A DNA stretch of 64,000 nucleotides from Phoma sp. XZ068 (GCA_004835665.1 RBKR01000026.1:744001-808000), one strand, 5' to 3'; numbered from the stretch's first letter, positions 33,631-44,172 are shown. Program-made: numbers and translations. Notes: generated by a model not told the origin, from the letters alone.

Positions 33631-34184
33631 CTTGATCAGGCGTGTTTCTGCTTAGACTCTCCATCTTGGCTACTTATGTCGTACAGTAGGCGTTAAGCGT
33701 GCCGTATGAGATGGGTGGGTGCGATTGACGTGTAGCAAAGCAACAATTGCTAGTATTGACGTTTGAAAGATGGAGCGGTACGACGGAAGAAAAAGTTACT
33801 ACGCCCAACAATTGCGGGATGAGCCCCGCTTGTCGGAGCAGCTCCGATCTTCTCGCTTGCACACTTGCACGTATATACACTTATACTTCTACTTTTATTA
33901 TTACCTTTACTACCTAATTATTATAAAAAAGACATCTCGCTATTCTATACAGGCTCTATTATATAGTATTTTATAAGATAAAAAAAAAAAAAAAAAAAAT
34001 AAAATAAATACATATATATATACATATATAAACATATAAAGTTAGTATATTTAGTAAAGATAAAAAGTAGGTTGTTTGAGGCTATAACAGGGTAAGGTTT
34101 AGTAGGGTCTTGGTAAAAGTAGGCAACTTGCCCGTGAGGTACGTTATATAAACCTTCATTATGTCCTTAATATCTATATTACTT
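33631..34184. other. Permease upstream region grading into an AT-rich island
   Basis: The first part should hold the permease promoter. About 33880-34100 is very AT-rich, with an A20 run at 33980-33999 and TATATATATACATATATA. It resembles mutated repeat DNA or a retrotransposon poly-A tail; no coding remnant is recognisable. Confidence 0.45.
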
Positions 34185-34520
34185 CTAAGCATTATAGCAA
34201 CCCCAACCATTCACGCCAGAGGAGCAGAAAGCATAAACGTTGAGACCATACTGGTAACTGCAAGCCTTAGGAGTATCCATACTCTTAAGCCCACCCCCAT
34301 TAGTGCACTTCCAATCGTTGCACGTAATTCCCACTGATTTAGCATAGTAGCTCAGCCCGTACTGCACGCGGCAGGCTGTGTCCACGTCGATGCCGCCGCG
34401 GTACTCCCCGGACCTAGCCTCAAGCGCGTGGGCGGCGGCGGCTGGCTCAGCGGCTGGGGCTGGAGCGGCAAGGGCGCCGAAGCCGAAGCTCACGATTGCG
34501 TAGAGAGCGGTAGTCTTCAT
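34185..34520 (-). CDS. Small cysteine-rich secreted protein with internally duplicated module
   Basis: 111 residues from the ATG at 34520; an upstream in-frame start would bury the signal peptide. The N-terminus MKTTALYAIVSFGFGALAAP is a signal peptide, followed by an Ala/Pro-rich propeptide ending LEARSGEY, a plausible processing point. The mature part has six cysteines in two similar modules. The first has ACRVQYGLSYYA...C..WKCTN and the second ACSYQYGLNVYA..C...GWGCYN, each with three Cys, the QYGL string and a terminal W.C.N. Size, secretion signal and Cys content are those of effector-like proteins. I do not recognise the family, and activity is unknown. Confidence 0.75.
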   Translation of the reverse strand: MKTTALYAIVSFGFGALAAPAPAAEPAAAAHALEARSGEYRGGIDVDTACRVQYGLSYYAKSVGITCNDWKCTNGGGLKSMDTPKACSYQYGLNVYAFCSSGVNGWGCYNA

Positions 34521-36001
34521 ATTTGGTGGCTGTGTTTGCGAACGAAAGTCAGTACGCAGAAAGGCGAGTGGGATGGTTGTAGATTGTAGAATGCGCCGAA
34601 GAAGGAATTTTGGAAACCTTACGTACTTGATCAAGACTGACAAAGACGAGTACTCGGGTTGACAGTGTGTTGCGGTAAAAGGCTGAGTGCTGTCGAAGAT
34701 CTGGTTGAGCCGGTGAGGATGGAGAGGAGCAGGTCGAGAAGGGGTTTGCCACTGGTTCTTATAGTAATTCTTTGCAGTAGAAGTGTAGTCTCTTTTCGTG
34801 CAGGCCGACTAAGAAACACACATGATATGAGCAAGAGTACTATTGGTCAATTGTTCTCGGAGCTGGCATCCTCTTACGGCTTGGTAACAATAACCAGGTA
34901 TATGCTTGACGTAAGCCTTAAACAACGCGCCTAAGGTGGAGTCGAATTCACAAACAGACAAAGTTCTCTAGCAAAATTGTTAAAGCTGGATATTCATTGC
35001 GCTTCATACCTACTTGTCATTTTACTAGGTAGTTAAAAGACAATACTGCTTCTCTGTCGAGGCATAGTAATCGTGTTGACAGGATGTCGAGCTTTGGTGA
35101 ACATAGATAGACTTGACAGAAAACCCGTCTGAGCTTCGGGCCTGAGCATTTGACCGGGGGAATTTAACCAGAGCTAATGCCTTCAGACAAAGCAATATAT
35201 TGGCTTCAACGCAGGCTTGCACAACTTAGCCTAACTAGTTGTATGCAGAAGAATCATCTTTCACTAGAGGCTACCATAGCAGCGCGAGTGCATCCAGGGA
35301 CATATAGAGCTTCCTTCCTCGACATGTTACGCCTAGGCTATCTTGGAGAACGAGGTAGTCGACAACTACTTGCGAGGCAGCTTACATCTAAGTGATTCAG
35401 GTGTAAGAAAGCAGACAGCAAGCCTGCATCAGGAAATGGATGCACCCATTTTGTGTAATCCGGGCCTCGAGAACAGCTTTCGCGCTACGCTCGAATATGG
35501 TATGAGCCCTAAAGGCCCCTGCTCGCCCGACCTAATCATCCTTCATGAGGCAGTTTCTTAAACCTAACTGCCCGCTTGGAAGAGTCGGATTGCCTTACCA
35601 AGATGCCTGACTATCTTTCCTTCGGTCCTGATACAGGTTGGCCACTCCAGCCCTTTCACACGCAAAATTTTCCAGAACTCGCAAACTCCTAAACCTGCCT
35701 GCCCTGCCACGCAACACAAGAGTATTCTACAAGCAGGACGCCTCTTAGATAACTTTTGTCTAGGTTCTGTTCCTAACTTCTACACTACCCTTACTCGGGC
35801 CCAATGGTTCTGTTCGGCCAACAAACACCCGGCTGCCGCGCAGACAGCCCGCGCGCTATTCGAATTTATGAACCACCGGGCATGAGCACACCCCCGAGGG
35901 GTGCTCGTCCGTCGCATGATCTAGCCCTCTACAGTGCTAACTACATAGCCTGTTTCCCAATGCATCAGACACCGAGGCTGCACAGTTGAGGCACAAATGG
36001 C
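34521..36001. other. Intergenic, degenerate sequence
   Basis: No gene recognised. Short plus-strand frames around 35177-35561 have no family resemblance. It lies beside the RecQ-like pseudogene and may be part of the same decayed insertion. Confidence 0.35.
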
Positions 36002-36840
36002 CTAGACCATTACACTAGCCCGGCTGCTCGGACAAACCCGATGAGCCGCCGCCGCCGCCACCACTAGGGACCGCTGCCGCTGCCGCTGCCGCTGCCGCGG
36101 CCGCTGCCCTCGCCCGCGTTTCTCTAGAAGCACATGAATCTTGAGCGTGCCTGGTACAACTACAGCGGCAGGCGGCAGCGTGAACAGCAAGCTCTTGCCC
36201 CCGTTTGGCGGAAGCACAACAATCAGCGGCGTCTGCTCTTTTAGCACTGCGTGCAGAGCTAGCTCCTGCTCTACAAATTAAAAGCTAATGTCTTGCTTGC
36301 CTAGCACCTGTTGCAGCCCTTGGTGCATTGCATCTGCTTACGGATCTGCAACTTGCACTTCCTTCTCTTTTGGCAGCCCAGCAAGCGCTGACGGCATGCT
36401 GTCGCTTAGCGGTCTTTTTGTCGTCCTGCTTGGCTCTACGTACCTCGCACTACGTCCATCCACCTCTAAGAAGTGGTGCTATGCTACGCTGAGTAGCTGG
36501 AACGCATTAATCGACTGTGTGCCGCGATGCTTAATAATGTCTATCGGCACGCTGTAGGTGCCTACCTCTATTATGGTTGTGCGTGAGTTCTGCAGCTTGA
36601 GAATGTTTTTACTGTTGTCATCTAGCTCCGCCTCTTCTATTGCTAACTTTATCCTGATAGCCTCTGGCGAATAACTCCCCTACCTTAACTTGCCCAATGC
36701 CTACTGTAGTGTACTGATAGTCAAGCGTGTGTAGCTTGGCTCTAAGCCTCTTTGCTGTCTTGCAATTGATCACTCTTGTAAACTAGCCTGATCCTACGCG
36801 CCCTGCGCATCGTGCCAGACATAGATGCTGTAGCTACCCC
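36002..36840 (-). pseudogene. RecQ-like DEAD/DEAH helicase pseudogene
   Basis: On the minus strand the reading LQQVLGKQDISF-stop-FVEQELALHAV is followed by PLIVVLPPNGGKSLLFTLP, which has the motif I wording of RecQ-type helicases (usual TGGGKS altered to NGGKS). Upstream remnants such as RIKLAIEEAELDDN and SINAFQLLSVA-stop-HHFLEVDG are separated by in-frame stops and at least one frame change. One stop sits where these proteins usually have a Trp (TGG to TAG), as RIP would give. Downstream the frame runs into a GGCAGC hexanucleotide expansion. Related fungal genes are often telomere-linked or repetitive. Confidence 0.55.
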
Positions 36841-36874
36841 CTAGCACCTATAGCGTTCGATACTCGCGGAATAG

Positions 36875-37352
36875 TGTTGAGGTTGTAGACTAAGCAAAGC
36901 TCGTGAATACTTCCAAGGTTGGTTCTCTGAGATGAGTGCTGGTACAGGAGGGTTGGTATAGATGCCTAGTGGAAACACCGTGACAACTATGGGTTAACAA
37001 TGAGTAGTACAGCGTAGACTATCTGGCTCGAGAGTTGGTTGAGATCCAATAACAAGATTGATTAACGAGGTTGAATACGATGCCATCAGGGTAGTGTTCA
37101 TAAGTACTATATACTAGAGAGTATCCTACACTTCCTACAGTGTCTCATAGAGTCTCATGGGAGGCCTTGTGGTTTTCGTGGGTAGTTCGTGAGATTCGTG
37201 GGACACATCGTGGTGTGTCTCATGCTGTCTCACGCTCTTGGCGTGGACTACCTTCGTAGGATCGTGGGACGTCACGTGACCACCTAGCCCCGCGTCGCCG
37301 ATCCATAAGTAATATCTTGCTGGGTTGTATCCCTTTCTTTGAGATCGTAACA
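36875..37352 (+). mobile_element. Solo LTR of an LTR retrotransposon with 5 bp target-site duplication
   Basis: The 478 bp begin TGTTGAGG and end CGTAACA, with TGTT/AACA inverted ends. They are flanked by AATAG on both sides (36870-36874 and 37353-37357). No internal retrotransposon sequence adjoins, so this is a solo LTR left by recombination. A degenerate relative lies at 9363-9560. Orientation is assigned arbitrarily. Confidence 0.85.
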
Positions 37353-38467
37353 AATAGCTATATATACACTAAGCATAATACTATTACCTACACTATTTTT
37401 ATAGCCTACTAGTATAAAAGAAGCTCTATACTTTTATAGTTGTATAGAGTAAGCTTTTCTCTCTTACGCGTCTTTAAGACGACTTGAATGCGCAAAGGCT
37501 TCGAGACAAGAGCAGTTGAGAGGCGCAGCGATGGTCAGAGCTTCTTGTGCTCCCTCAAAACCGCATTATCGGGACAGCAGCCACGACTGTATCGCTCGTG
37601 AGAATCTCAAGATTCATTGTTCGTGCTTCAGGTTGACACCTTCATGTGGAAAATGGGGCTGTTCCGTTCATTTCGTACTCAAGCGTACATGCCACAAAAC
37701 CGCCGGCCGAAACATGATCCCAGACCTTGGCCTGAAAACCAATAGCATCTTTGCCTATCGCGTATCGCTTGAAGAGCCTCTACTCGACCAGGGCAAGCGC
37801 TAGCCGTAACTAGCGCATTGTATAACACGTGTTGGAGGTGCATGAGCGCGCAAGAGCTGCATAGTAGTGGCTTGTAGTGATCCTTTGCGGAGTAAATGAC
37901 CTCGTCTAATGAGACGTCACGCACCCCTACTGACACTCTTTTGCAAAGCCACCACGTACTCCACAATTACAATTACCATGAACTCTACATACATGTGATG
38001 ATGCGCAACATGCACATTGCAAAAGACCGGATCCTTGTGGAAGTCAATGCCTCGGCAACTCTAAATCTTGGTGCGGTTGGCGAGCGCTCTGGTTCGCAGT
38101 TCAATGTCAGTGGCGCAAGTGATCCAAATCTGGCATGAACACTAACTGTTTTGTCCACAGTCGGCCCTAAAAAGTGATCTTCATCCCGTACGGCAATTGC
38201 AGATGACCTCAATCAAGTGCGAGATCGACAGTGTTTTGTAGATCAGTATACGCTAAAATGAGCCTCGGACACTGCGTTCCTAGATTGATGTCAGGAGAGC
38301 GACCTAAACCCTACATCAATCCCGGTGGCCAGGTACCCCATGCGTTTACCCCATGCGTCATGAGGGTTTATGGGGCGGTGATAAAACTCCATAAATCTTG
38401 GATGTCCCATGAGTGTAGGTTTTGGTAGGATTCCCCTCTGGCTTTAAATATACTTCGTCACCTCAAG
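37353..38467. other. Intergenic: AT-rich start, then lipase promoter
   Basis: 37353-37460 is AT-rich (TATATATACACTAAGC). The rest has no recognisable gene. Tandem CCCATGCGT motifs occur near 38337-38359, and TTTAAATATAC about 20 bp before the lipase ATG is a possible TATA-like element. Confidence 0.4.
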
Positions 38468-39889
38468 ATGCGCTCGATCAAAACTCTGGCTGCCCTCAGC
38501 CTTCTTCCTTTAACCCTCGCTGCACCTGCACCCACAGTCGGTGAGGCTGCCGCCGCGTCCATCGAAGAGCGACAATTGCTCCCCAACCTAGTAAATGGGG
38601 TTCTCGGTGCCATCAATGATGTGAATAGTGCTGTTGCAGCGGGCAACCCGTCAGCTTGCAGTGCTGCGCTTGTTAAGATCCAACCCACGACAAAACCTAC
38701 AGCAATCGCGCAAGTGCTTTCTGAACAAGAAGCCATCTGGGCATCCCCATCCCGAACTGACATTTACGCCGCCATCGCCACGCAAGTCGCTAATGGCCTT
38801 GGACCTCTCCTCGATGGCACCCTCAGCACCGCTCTCCAGGGCGGCCTTCCCGTAGGCGAAAACAGCGTCTCCAACAACAACAAACCGGTCGCCGGCCTAT
38901 ATCCCCAAAAGCAAGGGACGACCGATGCCCCGTATTCTGTTCCTGAAGCCAACCTGCGCGCTGCAATCTACATTCCACCTGGCTTCACCTTCGGTGAGAA
39001 GACTCCCGTTCTCTTCGTTCCAGGCACCGGCGCATACGGTGGTGCCAACTTTGCCAACAACATCCGCAAGCTGCTCACAGGGAAGCCGTATGCCGACCCG
39101 GTTTGGGTCAACATTCCTGGCGCCATGCTCGGAGACGCACAGATAAACGCCGAGTACATCGCCTACGCCATAAACTACATCAGCGCCGTGTCCGGCAGCG
39201 TCGCCTCTCCCAAGAAAATCGCCGTCATCGCTTGGTCTCAGGGCGGTCTCGACACACAATGGGTGTTGAAGTACTGGCCCAGCACTCGCAGCATCGTGCA
39301 GGACTTGCTCGCCGTTTCGCCCGACTTCGAAGGCACCATCCTCGCAAACGTACTCTGCCTCAGCGCAAACAGCCAGCTCGGCCTCCTCCCTTGCACTCCC
39401 AGCGTCATCCAGCAGGAGCGCACATCCAGCTACATCCGGCAGCTGAGGAAGAACGGCGGCGCAAATGCCTTCGTACCAACTACCACCTTCTACTCCGGCT
39501 TCCTCGACGAAATCGTCGAGCCCATGCAAGGCACCGCTGCATCCGCATACCTTCCCTCCGGCGGCCCCAACGCGCCAGCTTCAAATAACGAAGTGCAAAC
39601 CGTCTGCGCCGGACAGCCGGGCGGTAGCTTCTACGGCCACGCAGGCGTGCTATTCAACCCGCTCACGTACGCGCTGATCGTCGACGCGCTGACGCATCCG
39701 GGTACGACCGGACAGGTGAGCCGGATCGACCGGAAGGCCGTGTGCGCCAACTATGCTGCGCCCGGACTGGACTTGGACGATGTACTGGCGACGAGTGGGT
39801 TGATTCCCGTGGCGGCTGTGTTGTTGTTGGCGTACCCGCAGAAGCAGCTCACCGAGCCGCCGCTGAAAGGGTATGCGCTTGCGCAGTGA
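38468..39889 (+). CDS. Secreted CalB-type lipase (Candida antarctica lipase B family)
   Basis: Single-exon frame of 473 residues with signal peptide MRSIKTLAALSLLPLTLAAP and a ~120-residue N-terminal extension. The alpha/beta-hydrolase core has VLFVPGTGAYGG (oxyanion-hole region), LGDAQINAEYIAYAINYI and the nucleophile elbow IAWSQGGLDTQW (Ser257). GFLDEIVEP supplies Asp347 and FYGHAGVLFNP supplies His391. The WSQGG elbow, rather than GxSxG, and the D-E-I-V-x-P box are family hallmarks of CalB. Expected to hydrolyse extracellular esters or triacylglycerols. The 44 bp repeat cluster starts about 100 bp after its stop. Confidence 0.92.
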   Translation: MRSIKTLAALSLLPLTLAAPAPTVGEAAAASIEERQLLPNLVNGVLGAINDVNSAVAAGNPSACSAALVKIQPTTKPTAIAQVLSEQEAIWASPSRTDIYAAIATQVANGLGPLLDGTLSTALQGGLPVGENSVSNNNKPVAGLYPQKQGTTDAPYSVPEANLRAAIYIPPGFTFGEKTPVLFVPGTGAYGGANFANNIRKLLTGKPYADPVWVNIPGAMLGDAQINAEYIAYAINYISAVSGSVASPKKIAVIAWSQGGLDTQWVLKYWPSTRSIVQDLLAVSPDFEGTILANVLCLSANSQLGLLPCTPSVIQQERTSSYIRQLRKNGGANAFVPTTTFYSGFLDEIVEPMQGTAASAYLPSGGPNAPASNNEVQTVCAGQPGGSFYGHAGVLFNPLTYALIVDALTHPGTTGQVSRIDRKAVCANYAAPGLDLDDVLATSGLIPVAAVLLLAYPQKQLTEPPLKGYALAQ

Positions 39890-39984
39890 GGGTTTGTGGG
39901 GAGTGGGGTGCTCAGTGTACGATAAGTAATGTATAATTCACTCGTGTACATCTGTGTTGTGATAATATTCGATGTTGCTCCGGG

Positions 39985-40430
39985 CTGAGAATGCGAAAGC
40001 ACTTCCACATGAGGTCTCAGTTTGAAACCCAAGAGTAGGAAAGTGCTTCGATATCAATTGCAAACTAAGTTAGGTGAATAAGGAAGTGTTTTGATATCAA
40101 ATTTCAAACACATGAGTGATGAGAACAGGAAAGGAATTCGATATCAGGTCTCAGTCTGAGGCGCTAGAAGACGGATTTCACCCTGGGACATGAGAATGAG
40201 GGAGTGCTTCGACATCAGGCTATAGCTATTGGGTGATGGGAACAGGAGAGTACTCTCACATTAGGTCTCAGTCTGAAACACAAGGACGAGGAAGTACTCC
40301 GACATCAGGTTTCAGTAGGGTCCTTCATGTTGAGTGACGTCGCAAATAAGCATAACCTGCATGTGCACAAGCATACTCTTGAGAATGCGAAAGTACTTCC
40401 GCATCAAGTCTCAGTCGCTGCACGACTGAA
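39985..40430 (-). repeat. ~44 bp interspersed repeat, cluster 5 (opposite orientation)
   Basis: The largest cluster, about eight to ten units reading as the reverse complement of clusters 1-4. Examples are TGAGAATGCGAAAGCACTTC, AAGTACTTCCGCATCAAGTC, ACGAGGAAGTACTCCGACAT and GGTCTCAGTCTGAAACAC. It lies between the lipase and laccase 3' ends. Confidence 0.75.
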
Positions 40431-40760
40431 GTCAAGGAAGTGATCACAGCAGCGGAAGATGCTGTACTGGTGTAGTTTGGCCTCCCGTCAAATCTAGCGA
40501 GCATCTTGCACCGACTCACCAGCGCGGGAATACGGTTTGCAGTCTGTGGCACATCGTGCCGGAAACACTTCACAATTGTAATGAGAGAATTTGAGGGAAA
40601 ATTAACCTTGGTGATCATGATACCTGTTCGTATTGACGATGATTATGGAAAGGAAACTAAATGAATGTGCTACAACGCTATGAGACAACACCGCAACACC
40701 ACGACTTTGACATAAGAGATCACACTACACTGGGTCGGCTTCCTCAGAGAAGCTAATGGC

Positions 40761-42630
40761 TTATACACCCGAATCCTCCTGCTCAATACTCGCCTCCTCA
40801 GTAAAGCTTGTCCAGTTATCGCAACCAGTTGTAAGGCGGTCCTCATCCGTCAGTGCCGCAATCTCATCGTACCTCTCGATGAACTGCAATGCGAAGCCTT
40901 CACTGGTGTGCCAGCCAATGTGGCAGTGCATCAACCAAGCACCAGGGTTGTCTGTCTCGAAGGCCAACACCAGGTAACCGCTAGCGGGAAGCATGGCGGT
41001 ATCCCTGCGAGGTGGGTTGTCAAGGTTGAGTGACACGGAGGACGAGTACGTTCCTGATCCCTGTGCAAGAACAGAGAAGTCGTGACCGTGTAGATGGATG
41101 GGGTGAGGGACGCCGAGCGTGGTCTCAATGACGAGGTATGTCCATACATTCGCGTCAGGCAGCTCAAGGACCGCGTTAGATGTTTCATAGGTCGTGTTGC
41201 CGGCAAGGATCTGTTCGAGTGTCGGGTTCTCCCACTCGACAATCATGGTAGTGCTGTTCAGGTACCAACGGAAGAGCTTATCGCTGTTGAAGCCTACGGT
41301 GGCAGCCTCGACATTGGTACTTGATTCCGCTTCGACAGTCTTGCTGATGTATGGGACAAGGTTGTCTGTCTCATCACCACAGCTGTCTTCGTAAGAGTAT
41401 GCAGAAGTGGTAGGGGTCGAAGGCGAGTCTCCGTAGTAGATGATGCCACGAATGTCGTCCGAGTTGTCATTGTCCGAGCAAGCAGATTGCGGGATGGCGC
41501 GCAGCCAGAAGTTGTCAGCGACAGAAGCTTGGTCTGCCGTGACGATAACGTCGTAACGCTGGCCCATGCCAATATTGAGGACGGTAGTCTCGTAAGGTGT
41601 GATGGGAACGAGGTCAGAAGCGATGACTTGCATGGTGTGGTTGTCAATCATGAACTTGAAATGGGTGTCCACAGCTGCGTTGACGAGTCGGATGCGGTAG
41701 GATGTTCCGGAGGTGAAGGATGTGTTGTATCGGTAGCCGCCATCATCGTAAGTGTTCGTGCCGTTGATGAGGCCGTTATCGAGAGTCGGTGGCCCTGAGC
41801 TCTCTGCGGAGATATACAATTCATCTACAGTCTATGGGTTGTCAGCTTGAGGCGCCCAAGTTAACGATTACTTGAAGGACTTACCTGGTGGTCCCAATCG
41901 TTCAAGAAGAGCATGCCCAAATCCTCGTCGTAGTTGGCAGTAGCAGGGCCATTGATAACAATGCCACCGAAAATACCTTGCCACGCCTGCAGCGCAAAGT
42001 GTGAATGATACCAAGTGCTACCGTATTGTGTTGCTCGCCACGTGTATGTGACTGTATCATCAGGGGCAGTAGGGCACTGAGTGATCGAAACAACACCGTC
42101 TTGATCGTTGGTGTAGTTCTGACGGATACCATGCCAGTGTATGCTAGTGCCATTCTTGGAGTCGACCAAGTTGTTGGTCACATGCACAGTGACTGTGTCG
42201 CCCCAGTCTGCGAACAGGGTGGGTCCGGGGATGGTGCTAGGATGTCGTCAGCCTGATCCTGGGCATGATAATAGTTAGACTTACCCATTGACAGCCATCG
42301 CCGATCGCGAAACGCCGTCAGGAGCGACAGTTACGTCGTCGAGTGTCAACCAGTACTCCCTGGTCACTCCAGTGTCAGGGACCTCTGTATTGATCTGTTA
42401 GTCATCTCAGGGTCTCTCTGTACAAGCTGGTACAACCTACCAGTAGAATAATCGGTTTCGATTGAGTAGTCGCACCACTCCGAACGAGTGGAGGCGGTGT
42501 TGCCTGAGCAGACATCTCTGCTCGACAACAGCCTGGAAGGATGCGAGTGGTGCTTCTTGGGAGAAGTCGACGGGTGCGCCAGCACAGTGCTGAGCAGAGC
42601 CGCAGCGCTGAAGAGGTAACGAAAAGACAT
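40761..42630 (-). CDS. Laccase (multicopper oxidase), ascomycete type
   Basis: Four minus-strand exons, 42630-42441, 42384-42285, 42236-41885 and 41831-40761, give 570 residues. The signal peptide is MSFRYLFSAAALLSTVLAHP. All four copper-binding motifs are intact: HWHGIRQ, YHSHFALQ, HPIHLHGHDF and HCHIGWHTSEGF. The residue ten after the Cys of the last motif is Phe, the non-coordinating axial position linked to high redox potential. The chain ends DSGV, matching the C-terminal plug sequence of ascomycete laccases. It oxidises phenolics extracellularly with O2. Numerous NxT/S sequons are present. The gene converges on the lipase, with the repeat cluster between their 3' ends. Confidence 0.94.
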
Positions 42631-43527
42631 AGTGAGGGACTTTGCTCAGAAAGAGCTGCGACGATGCACACAAATGAATGAAAGATTGTTTAGCGAAGTA
42701 GATTGGTGCTTGGAATGAGCGTGTTGATCTGTAGGAAATGCCTGAGGAGCTGCACTTCTTATGCGACCTTCAACCACAGTATCGCACTGCTATCGCATTC
42801 GCATATGCTTCCCCACGGAGCATCCAAAATTGGACACTCAATTGTGATCCTTCCAAAGATGGTTTGCTTTGGCGGCTGCATATCGAAACGCCATGACGCG
42901 GCTATGAACTGTAAGTTTCAAACATCCAGTCTAATTTCAACTGTGCATTGCACCGGCAGGTGGGGCAAGCATCGTGAACTTCCCTTTGTGGTGGAGTGAA
43001 CCCATAACGGTCCCTGACTAAATTCGTAGCCTTGTCGGAAGTGTCCGTGCGAGCAAGGGTGTCGTTGTCCAGCATACGACGACTGCTGTGGCTGGTGCAA
43101 ATACACAGACCGCGGTCTCCACCTCAGGCATTACGCCGCCTCATGCGTAACCAAGCTCACCGGGACTGGTCAACAAAGTATAGCCAAGCTTTTGTTGACA
43201 AGAGGCACGCGGAGCTTGGTTCCTGACGGGTAAGGCTAATATTCGGCATGAAACAACTACCCTGGATATCGATGGTACAGCGACGAAAGGGACAAAGTAT
43301 AGCCTCGAAGGTGACGAAGACTGCTTGCGTATTACGCAACCATGTCGAGCTGAATAGATTGCTCAATGAAGACAAAAGCGTGCTGGCCGCTTCTCCAGAT
43401 ATTCATCAAAGTGCACATCCTATCGTCCACATTCAGCATCTGCTGCACCAAGTCACTCTTTGTACTTCTCCTTTTCACTTTCAATTGCTCTTCAGATCTT
43501 CTCACTCTTTACATCAAAGACACGAAC
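42631..43527. other. Intergenic between divergent secreted-protein genes
   Basis: Promoters of the laccase (left) and the secreted glycoprotein (right). Short frames at 42703-42999 and 43248-43664 have no family resemblance. Confidence 0.4.
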
Positions 43528-44172
43528 ATGTTCTTCTCTCGCTTCGCCGTGCTTTGCACGCTGCCCTTCCTTGCTCTTGGAGCAAAGAAGCGTGGGGTGC
43601 CATCGAAATTCTCTCTTTACGGATACGCTCAAGGATTCGGCGGTCTCCCTTTGTTTTACGCTGATGGTAAATAAGATGCTCCATCGAGGAGATGCCACTG
43701 ACACTCTAAGGCTATGCGTACATCGGCGAGGTACTTCAGTCGAACAGCAGCGATGCGGCAAACGTTGCTTGTGAGTTCACCAGTACATTACAGATCTGAA
43801 TTCAGTATACTCATCTCTGCAGTCTCTCTGGGCACCGACGATAAATGGTTCGGTAATCCAAATGCCACGTCTAGGGTGAACGCGACTGCAGCAACTTGGT
43901 CCAATGTGACTTTCTACGTCCCAGACAACAGTACCACAGACAAGCGCGTCGGTTTCCTTTCGAGTGATGCGTCTACTGATGGTGCCATCGAGACGGGCTT
44001 CTATTTCTATGGATCAACTGCTGTGCTTGTTGGAGAAACTGGGACGCTAGAGTCAAACTTTTACGCTCTCGAAGTCAGCAACAATGTCCACCGCTTGTAT
44101 TGGAACGATACCAGCCTGGGCCAGGTACCCGTCATCCTGAGGAGCATGGCGCCGTCAAACCCAGGAAACTAA
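43528..44172 (+). CDS. Secreted glycoprotein of unknown function
   Basis: Exons 43528-43666, 43711-43770 and 43823-44172 give 182 residues. The signal peptide is MFFSRFAVLCTLPFLALGAK. The mature protein begins with a Gly/Tyr-rich GYAQGFGGLPLFYADGGYAY. It then has alternating hydrophobic stretches suggestive of a beta-sandwich (WSNVTFYVP, AIETGFYFYGSTAVL, ESNFYALEV) and at least six N-glycosylation sequons, but essentially no mature cysteines. No family is recognised. Splice sites are canonical with good branch points (CCACTGAC), so the model is reliable even though the function is unknown. Confidence 0.75.

Noticed and set aside
39985..40430. CRISPR-like array of ~44 bp units
   Set aside because: Units are contiguous and degenerate without unique spacers, and the DNA is fungal.
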